Source: an uncultured Ruminococcus sp. (GTDB lineage: Bacteria; Bacillota; Clostridia; Oscillospirales; Ruminococcaceae). From it: a stretch of 64,000 bases of DNA. Shown one piece after another: positions 52,386-61,000 of this stretch; the stretch's first letter is position 1; every line of letters starts with the position of its first letter. The position numbers were made by a program, and so were the translations under genes. The notes below the pieces were generated by a model. It saw only the letters and a list, made by a program, of their open reading frames with translations. It was not told the DNA's origin and searched no databases. Location: contig CAJTWE010000001.1 of assembly GCA_910579955.1 (NCBI GenBank), positions 1 to 64,000 on the forward strand, written 5' to 3'.

Positions 52386-53261
52386 TCACCTTCCTTTTTT
52401 CGTAGAATTTATATCATCAAATATATCTTTAGCCGAACGCTTGCTTCGTTTTTTACCGCCTGCTATCCAAAAAGCAACAAGTATAACAATAAGCGGAATA
52501 CAAATGCCCGGAACAACAAGCATAGGGTCAACTTTAATAGCATCAGAAACAATTTTAATATTGTGCGGATAAACTGTTTCAATGCGGTGCGCACGAACAA
52601 GCAGTCTATGCGAATTGATACCGTATGGTGTACAAGTCATAAGCGTTAAAAGGTCTTTATCCTGTGAAATAGAAAGCCTGCTAACCTCGTGAGGAAGTAC
52701 AATATTTATCTCTTCAACCTCATAGGTCAGTATCTCATCAAGAATAGTAATGGTAAATGTATCACCCACAACAACTCTGTCAAGGTCACTAAACAGTCTT
52801 GCTGATGGTAAACCTCTGTGGGCAGATATAACTGCGTGAGTAGCAGTACCGCCAACAGGAAGAGACGAACCCTCAAGGTGACCTGCGGCAACGTTCAGGA
52901 CTTCTTCGGAAGTGCCGTGATATATTGGCAGCTGAACGTTTATAGAGGGAATAGTGATATAACCCATAATACCTGTACCGGAGATATTTAATATATCATC
53001 ATAACCGGGAACAGCGTCAGGATTTGAAAGCGGAAAAGCCACTTGAGCAAGGGCATTATTATATTCATAAGCCTTATTCATAAGCTCATCATAATGTTTA
53101 TCATCAATTTGCTCAACAGCTGAATCATAGGTTGCGATAGCCTGAGATTGTACACGGGAATTCCACCAATCACTGACAGTGGGATAAAGCATTACGGAGA
53201 GCCCCACGAGTAATATAATAACAAGAATAATTGTAGAAAGGGAAAAGCGTTTTTTTCTCAT
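52386..53261 (-). CDS. Class C (pilus-assembly) sortase
   Basis: A 291-residue transpeptidase that polymerises pilins. N-terminal membrane anchor (LSTIILVIILLVGLSVMLYPTVSDWW) and C-terminal anchor (VVPGICIPLIVILVAFWIAGG), both expected of class C. Catalytic His in VISAHRGLPSARLF, Cys in LLTLMTCTPYGINSHRLLVRAHR with the Arg. A lid motif of DPW/DPF kind is not obvious; PLSNPDAVPGYDD occupies that place. AGGGAGG precedes the ATG at 53261; the in-frame TTG further upstream is inside a hairpin and is rejected. It acts on the LPSTG/LPQTG signals encoded on either side. Confidence 0.93.
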   Translation of the reverse strand: MRKKRFSLSTIILVIILLVGLSVMLYPTVSDWWNSRVQSQAIATYDSAVEQIDDKHYDELMNKAYEYNNALAQVAFPLSNPDAVPGYDDILNISGTGIMGYITIPSINVQLPIYHGTSEEVLNVAAGHLEGSSLPVGGTATHAVISAHRGLPSARLFSDLDRVVVGDTFTITILDEILTYEVEEINIVLPHEVSRLSISQDKDLLTLMTCTPYGINSHRLLVRAHRIETVYPHNIKIVSDAIKVDPMLVVPGICIPLIVILVAFWIAGGKKRSKRSAKDIFDDINSTKKGR

Positions 53262-53278
53262 GGAGTCCTCCCTAATGC

Positions 53279-53331
53279 CTGCCGGCAAGGAGAAAGCCGG
53301 CAGACTAAGGTTTATTGCGCCGCTAAGCGGC
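53279..53331 (-). promoter_or_regulatory. Tandem GC-rich hairpins between major pilin and sortase genes
   Basis: GCCGC/GCGGC (53319-53331) and a perfect 8-base CTGCCGGC/GCCGGCAG stem (53279-53286 with 53296-53303) lie 18 bases upstream of the sortase ATG. No T-run follows, so they are more likely processing, stability or attenuation elements that lower sortase relative to pilin. Confidence 0.5.
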
Positions 53332-53370
53332 TGGGTTTATGGGCGTATGAGTAGTATAGTTTAAAAGAAC

Positions 53371-54993
53371 TTACTTATTAGCCATTCTCTTCTTGGAAAC
53401 CAGAAGAACGCCGGCACCTACTACAAGTGCGCCACCTGCTACGTAGAAGATTGTTGTACCGATACCACCGGTTGAAGGAAGTGTAGAACCTGCATTATTG
53501 GCAATTGTGATAGATGCAATACCAGTTGCTGTATCAGCTGTACCTGCCTTGCCACCAGCTGTAACGTCCAGCTTTGTAAGAGCATCAGCCGCATCAGTCA
53601 TGCCCCAATTCTGATCGTTTACAGTAGTAGCTGTAATAACAACTTTAACAGGAGCAGATAACAGGTTGTAACCAGCCGGAGCCTTTGTTTCCTTAAGGTA
53701 ATATGTACCGTCATCAAGACCAGCTACCTTGAAAAGACCATCAGCATCAGATGTAAGTGTTGTACCAGCATCAATATCAACCCATTTTACAAACTTTCCA
53801 TCTTTTACTTCTGCTTCCTTATCCTTAGCTTCATTCATCAATTTGAATGAAGCATCAGAAAGCTTCTTTGTATCATCAACACCATCAACCTTTGTTGTAT
53901 CCAGCTCATAAGTGAATACGATAACGGCATCCTTAGGTGTTTGACCTTCATCCTTAGGTGTATCTCCAGGACCACCAGTGCCATCTCCAACCCAGTTTGG
54001 ATTGTTGGAATATGTCAGATATACTTTATTCTCCTGACCATTAAGACCGATTACAGCATCACTATTCAGAACTGCACTATACTCAACAGTTACGATGCTA
54101 TCTGCTGTTACAGTGTTGCCATTCTTAATATCTGCAAATGTAACGGTGATATTCTGACCATCAATCTCTACTGTTGCACCGTTAGCTGCTTCTCCATCGA
54201 TCTTAACAGTTACAGCAGTGTTATCAGGTGCTGTAAACTGTGGAGCAAGTGTATCATGGAATACATACTTATATTTGCTGTAGTCACCAATTGTAGACGG
54301 CATTGTACCATAAAGCTTAAATGGAACAGCTTCACCTATGCAATAGTCAGCTACATCATTCCACTTTTCTGTTGTTTTAGCATCATATGTGGGTTTACCT
54401 GTAACCTCCTTATCATCTTCCAGAACCTTCTTCTCTACTGTAGGGAATGAACTCTTAGGTGTAATGTCCGTCTTTGTGCCAAGAACCTGAACGATATATC
54501 TTGTCTTAGCATCGTGTTTATCAACAAGAGAATCATCAGAATCCTTAACCAGATAATAACCATCATCTACGCCGCTAATTGTATATTTGCCATCTGCAAA
54601 AGTACTTGCTGTCTTTGTATTAGAAAGATGTTTGCCTACAACAGATGCGAACTTTTGGGTTACTTCTGCATCAAATTCATTACCAGCCAATTTTTCAGCA
54701 ACAGCAGCAGCATCAGCACAATCAGTAAATCCCTCGATTGCTCTAATCTCTGTCATGAGAGCATCTGTCTTAGTAGAATCAATACCAGAACCCCATATAA
54801 CATTTGAGAGAACGTTACCAGATAAGTCACCATCAAAAATCTGATAAGCTTCATAAGTATGATTTGCTGCTGAATTAGCTATAGTAATTGAACCCTCAGC
54901 ATCAGCGGAGAAAGAAGTTGCCATTGGTGCAGCCATGCAAGCTACTGCGAGGAAAGATGCTACAAACGCTGCGAATTTTCTTGTGTTTTTCAT
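53371..54993 (-). CDS. Major pilin (fimbrial shaft protein) with LPSTG anchor
   Basis: A 540-residue LPxTG pilin of SpaA/FimP type. Signal peptide KFAAFVASFLAVACMAAPMA; N-terminal domain 35-185 with SGVDDGYYLVKD; pilin-motif region TPKSSFPTVEKKVLEDDK near 187, whose Lys residues are candidates for the inter-subunit link. A D2-type isopeptide domain follows (about 200-360, AVPFKLYGTMPSTIGDYSKYKYVFHDTLAP). The C-terminal Cna-B/prealbumin-like domain (365-490) has the E-box YYLKETKAPAGYNLL. LPSTGG, a hydrophobic segment and KKRMANK end it. AAAGGAG precedes the ATG. Located directly before the sortase that polymerises it. Confidence 0.92.
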   Translation of the reverse strand: MKNTRKFAAFVASFLAVACMAAPMATSFSADAEGSITIANSAANHTYEAYQIFDGDLSGNVLSNVIWGSGIDSTKTDALMTEIRAIEGFTDCADAAAVAEKLAGNEFDAEVTQKFASVVGKHLSNTKTASTFADGKYTISGVDDGYYLVKDSDDSLVDKHDAKTRYIVQVLGTKTDITPKSSFPTVEKKVLEDDKEVTGKPTYDAKTTEKWNDVADYCIGEAVPFKLYGTMPSTIGDYSKYKYVFHDTLAPQFTAPDNTAVTVKIDGEAANGATVEIDGQNITVTFADIKNGNTVTADSIVTVEYSAVLNSDAVIGLNGQENKVYLTYSNNPNWVGDGTGGPGDTPKDEGQTPKDAVIVFTYELDTTKVDGVDDTKKLSDASFKLMNEAKDKEAEVKDGKFVKWVDIDAGTTLTSDADGLFKVAGLDDGTYYLKETKAPAGYNLLSAPVKVVITATTVNDQNWGMTDAADALTKLDVTAGGKAGTADTATGIASITIANNAGSTLPSTGGIGTTIFYVAGGALVVGAGVLLVSKKRMANK

Positions 54994-55018
54994 AATTAAC
55001 GCTCCTTTAATACGTTGT

Positions 55019-55055
55019 TCCGGTGGTGCGGCGTCAGTGCCGCACCCTCCCCGGA
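55019..55055 (-). promoter_or_regulatory. Long GC-rich hairpin between tip adhesin and major pilin genes
   Basis: GGTGCGGC (55025-55032) pairs with GCCGCACC (55039-55046), extended by TCCGG/CCGGA (55019-55023 with 55051-55055). In this AT-rich genome it is conspicuous. It lacks a T-run and lies 26 bases before the major pilin ATG. It may shield the 3' end or cleave the transcript to favour pilin expression. Confidence 0.5.
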
Positions 55056-55092
55056 TTGTTTACTTTTGACCTTTTGAATTTTATTTTTGTTT

Positions 55093-58000
55093 CTATTTCG
55101 TACGGCGTTCCTTCAAACGACGTCTGATACGGTTGCTTCCGGCGAATGCACTAAGCAGTATAAGCGCTGCTCCTGTGTAATAGTATCTTGTCACTCCCTC
55201 ACCGCCGGTGCTTGGAAGTTCGTAGCCTGGGGTATCAGTCTTAGTATTGCGAACAGTTACCTCAAGTTTTCCATCTGCATTAGGTATAGACGAATTTATC
55301 CAGCTGGAAGAATCAGGATCACCATCGCTAAACTGATAACTTGCTTCATATCCGTCTGCACCGGATACTTCTTCTACCCAGTAGATGTATGGATTACCAT
55401 TTGAATCATAAACAGGAAGGTTGTTGATTACCTTTTCCCAACTATTATTTGCACTACCACCGCTGATGGTAAATTCATACTGGGATGTTATAGTTGAACC
55501 GTCAATTCCTGCTGTCATCGGCTCTGCTGTAACAAAACCTGCACCAACCAGCATTTGTGGCTCTGATGCACTGCGGAGGGAGAAGAAGTTTGCAGAAGCT
55601 GCAACAAGAGGATCTTCATAATAAAGATATACTTCATCAATAGACGGGCATGCATAGGTATTATAGTTGTTTATAGTTAAATTAGCATTTTGCTGCCCAC
55701 TAAAACTAATAATAAATATTCCATCTTCTAATTTGGCATTATCTTTACTCTTGTAAACGTTACCAAAATTCACTTGGAAATTCGCATCTGAAATATTTGC
55801 AGATGAATTTACATTAAACTTAATTCCAATAGCTTTAATGTTTTGGTAATCATATTTAGAAAGATCAACAGCACTGCCACTTGTAACACTTGTTAAAGTT
55901 ATTTTCTTTACCGTTTGTACACCAATAACATATGTTTTTGAAAGCTCAGGTACATCACCATATGCTTCACGTTTAACTGTAATAGTAACAGTACCCTCTG
56001 CAACACCATGAACCTTACCAGTCGAGTCAACAGTTGCAACTGCATCACTAGAGGATGACCATTCAAATGAACCGTAACTTGGAGATACAGAAAGCTGGAC
56101 ATCTTCGCCAATAGTAACTTCTGTTCCACCAGTAATCTCAAAGTCAGATGGAAGATTTACTGTAATATCCTGAGTAAGAGTCGCATCACCTGTAGAAACA
56201 GTTACCGTTGCTTTACCTGCATTTTTTGTAGTGATTTCGCCATTAGCTGAAACAGTGAGAACGCTTTCATCACTTGAACTATAGGTTACATCAGTAAACG
56301 GTTCTCCACCCTTTGTAACTGAAAGCTTATGATTCTGCTCACCTGCTGTGATAGCTAATTTCTCATCAACAACATCAACACCATTAAACTGCAGCTTGTA
56401 AGCTGAAACTGTAACACCAATAGTAATTTTATCAATTCCAGCGGTTACGGTAATCTCTCCGCCTCCCTCTGCATGGCCCTCAATATTAATAGTTTTGCTG
56501 TTACCACCCAAATTAGCAGTAAAGATACTTTCAGAACCATCAGATTGTGTAATAGTTACTGGCTTATTAGCATTAACCTGAACGGTATTTCCAACAGTTA
56601 CACCAACAGCAGTCTTATCAACTTCAAGAATAAGAGTGCTTTCATCGAAGTCATCTCTTGGATTGTCATCGTCAGACTTAACAACATCTCTGTATAGCTT
56701 GAATGTAACAGAATCAGTCATATGATTGTTTGTATCACTATCAGTCCATATTTTGCATATCTTTAATGATACTGCTGCTGTGTTGGTAATTTTCAAAGTA
56801 CCTGCATTGCCGCCATTTACTGATGTAAGATAGCTTGGAATTCCGTAAGAAGTTGTATAACCTTGCATCGGAGCTTCTTCTATCTTGTAGTAGTAAGGAT
56901 TGCCCGCGTTGTCCTGAGCTGGAAGATCGGTATAGGTATAAGTCCAGATATTGTCAGTCTTATTTGGAGTAGGCATCTCTGTGTCATACTCTACCCAATT
57001 TCTACGGTCTGTACTTTGAAGCAGTGTAAGAGAAATTGCTTCTCGGTTTGCTTCTCCACCCGTATCATTTGCCCATGTCTTTTCAACACTCAAACTTGTT
57101 TTTGGAATGTTTCTTGTGTTGATAGCTACGAGCGGTGTTGAGCTGCCCAGCTTCTGGTAACGATTAGCCTCATCATATGTTACTTGCCAGCCCGCAGGTA
57201 CTGTTCTTTCTTCAATGTAATACTCTGCGGAAGTGTCGGTATCTGTTATGTCGAATGCTCCTATCCAACCGTTGTCCTTGGTTAGTGTGATTTCTCCGAC
57301 TTTGGAGGATTGTTTATAATAAGAATTAATTGCAGACGCAAAGGCTTTTGCTATATTAGTTGAACCACTAACATTAGGATGACAGCCATCATAAAGATCA
57401 GTATCCTTATTTACCTTTGAATTTATATCTACAAAATGAATATTATATCCATATTCACCAGCTTGCAATTTACTTATTAATGCCGGAATCTGGTCATTAT
57501 AAGTCTTAATTAAACCATTGACATACGTCTCAATTTCTTGATTAGACATTCCATTAATAGCAGATTTATGTGCACAACCATCCTTAGTAAACCATTGCTC
57601 AGATATAACTTTATTATTTGAAGTGTTTGTGTGATTGAAATTTGGAATACTTGCTACAAACATCGGTTTTGTTTTATCTGTTTGATTGTACATTTTTTTA
57701 ATTAACTCTTCAAGCCGCGTCATAGCATTATCCAAATCTGTTTTTTGAATAATATCATTAGTACCTATTAAAAGTGTGATTACATCATCATCATTATGAA
57801 GTGATCTATTATAAAGTTGTGATATCTGCTCACTATTGGTACCATCTTCGCAAACTGAAACTGAGCTAAAGCCATGATCAGCTGTTAATATATCGGCTAA
57901 AAGACAAGTTGATACGGTTCCTGAAGATGTCCATTCAGTCTTAGTATTAGCATACGATATTCCATTTTCGCACAATGAACCATCAGTAATAGAATCACCC

Positions 58001-61000
58001 AATGCATGAATCTTAAGCTTATTAGGCTTAGCCGAAACCTTCTTCAAAACATCAAGAGTAATAGAATCCTGTGTAAGCTGATCATCTGGAATTATATTGC
58101 CTTCTTCATCAACCCACTTTTTCTGAACTACAATAGCCTTTCGGGTATTTGTAACAGTATAATCAGTTTTAGTTGGTGTCGAAGCAATGATTTCATAAGA
58201 CTCAGTATACTTATTTGCATCTGTTATACCCGTCTTATCTTCCAGTACATAATAATAGTACTTATTCTGATTTTCATCTTCAAGCGGCAAGCCGGTCCAT
58301 GTGTACGACCAATCGTTTTCAGCATTCAAAGTAACGATCTCACGCATGATTTCGCCTGCTTCATCCTTTACAGGATTTCCATCCTTATCAAGCTTCGGCA
58401 TTACAGGAATGTTTGTAAGCTTTAATGCCAAATCAGAAAGATCATCAATCTTCGTTTTTGACTGATACAAGCTTACTTTAATCGACTCATTCGCATGAAT
58501 GTCTTTTCCATCGCTCCAAACTTTATTTACACTAACTGATGCTTCAGTAGGTACAGTGTTTTTGTTTGTTACAATGATTTCACCGGTGTCTTTATTCAGA
58601 TTGAATACACAGCTTACTACGAAATCTTCAAGGCTTCCGTCGTCATTTTCTTTTGCTACAAAGCTCTTATATTGACTGAGATTTATTCCAGAAGCTTCTT
58701 TAGTCAAATCAACTGTCCATTTATTTGCCGCTGAAAGCTCAATGTTTTCAAACAACGGATCTTTGGTCTCTGCTCCGTCATTGTCAATTCCGTAAATCGA
58801 AACAACAACCTTTTCAACAGGAATGTTTTTCAGTTCAATATTAGAGGAATTCTTCCAACTCTTTTTCAGCATAAGCTGATGAGAGTTACGAATATTTATT
58901 GTAGCATCAGAATTTGCTGCATTGCCTATATAAGTAGGTCTATAAAGTCCTGTGTCTCCAGATACATTTTTAAAGTTGCCATCTTCTTCATCCAAAGTAT
59001 AGGTCTCTCCGCCTATGGTGTAACCTGTTTCCTTTACATAATAGTAAATAGGTACGCTGTTTTTACCATTTGGAAGATTCTCCCATACTTTCTCATTAGG
59101 CTTTACGCTTCCGTCTTCGTTATACTCAATCGGAATTGTTTTTATAGCTGAGAAACTGCTGTCCATAAGACCAAGATCTTCTGCATTTGCAAGATGTAAT
59201 TCACTATCATCAAGCTTTTCTAAAGAAGAAGCCTTTTTGTATGACCAATAAAGCTCTACAGTTATCTCAGTATTATCTGTACTTGTTCTAGGATTTATCC
59301 ATTCCTTCTTTATTCCGATATCAATAAGCTCATTATTCGGAATATTCAAGTCGTCACCGGACTTGATTTGTATAATCTTGTCACGTGAAACTTCTTGCGG
59401 ACAGTCACTGATAATACTATTGTATGAGAAATAGTATGTGCTGACGTAATTACTAAGGAATGAAGTATAATCTGTGTTGTTATAATAGGTACTGCCAGTA
59501 TTCAGATATTGTATGATAAGCTCCTTGAACTGCTCATCTTCAAGACCTAAATTTGAACCTTCGTAACCATTAGGAACATTTACTTCGATCAGCTTGTAAA
59601 GAACTTCTTCACCAAGAGCGACTTCATATGATGTCTTAACATTGATTTCATGCAGTTTAACATCACTAGGCACCTTTGTTCCGGTAACACCTGATGTGCC
59701 CCATGTTATAACACGGTTAGACTCTTCGTCGTTGCCATCATCCTTAGGTGCATCGTTAATTTTTATTGCATAATACCATTGACTATTTTCATACTTTGCA
59801 AGCAAGAACTTTGCCTTAAGATCATTAATAGTATAGTCGCCTGTATTTACCTTAACGATTTGCGGAAGTCTGTTGGTAGTGATCATACCGCTAGACTTAG
59901 ACACTTCATACTCAGTGTTCTTTATCTCTGATTCGTCAGACGCACTATCAGAAATAAGCTCTGCCTTATTTGAGAATGTGATTTTATCAAGTGCCGGAGG
60001 TACAAATCCGGGCTGCATGATAGCATATCTGCCGTTTACACGAGTTGAACTTTTACATCCATTGATTACAGATGGTGTATTCTCATTTGCGATTATCTTA
60101 TAAGTATAATCTACCACAATATGTGTTTCATCAGGAATTGTAAGCTGCAAGAGAGCTGCTCCGTCTGAAACCTGATCACCATTCTTGAAAATACGTGTAT
60201 ATTGATTTTCAGGAAGAGGTACTTTATTACCATTTGCATCAACTTCATAAAGCTTAATGCTATCCATCAAGATATCAACAAACTTCTTATTGTTATAATA
60301 AGTTTGACCGTTAGCACCTATATCATGGTCAAAGTAGCTGACCGTTTCGAGTAAATCCTGAATATCTATGGTATCACCTGTTGAAAGGTTCTTGCCCTCA
60401 GGGTTTACATCAATAGAGTACTTAAAGTAACCAGGGATTCTTGTTTTGCCTGCGTAGGTTTTCTTTATGAGGTCTTTTGGTGCTTTGTTGATTATTTTGA
60501 GAGTTGCGGAGTCAGTTTGATTGGTTGGAGTATTATCATTATTATATCGTTCTGCATTATTTACTATAGAATAGCTTCCATTAGCAAGCCTTTTTTCTAA
60601 TTCTGCGCATTCTATTTTTATACTATATGTATAATATGGAACACAACCACCAAAAAGATTAGGCTTTGGAAAATAAACTTGATTTTTGTTTTTGTCATAA
60701 TAATAACTTGCATCACTATCTGTATATGGCCATGAACTTACCTTTCGTAAATAATGTGTACCATAATGAGTTGCAACGCCATTATTATATACTGGAGCGT
60801 ATACAACAACTGGAGTAAGGTAATACCCTTCTTTTCCTGAATATTTAAATCGTGGATCTATAGCAGTATAAGCACTGTCTAGATCATCATCTGAAATAGT
60901 AGCACCATTTTCAACAAGATCACCTTTATCTTTCCATGCCATCTCATATTCTTTAGTATTATAAGTACTATCTTCACAAAGTGTAAATCCATCTGGAAGT

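Noticed and set aside
53941..54450. A 169-codon open frame on the plus strand
   Set aside because: Antisense to the major pilin; composition is an artefact of the opposite strand and no RBS is present.
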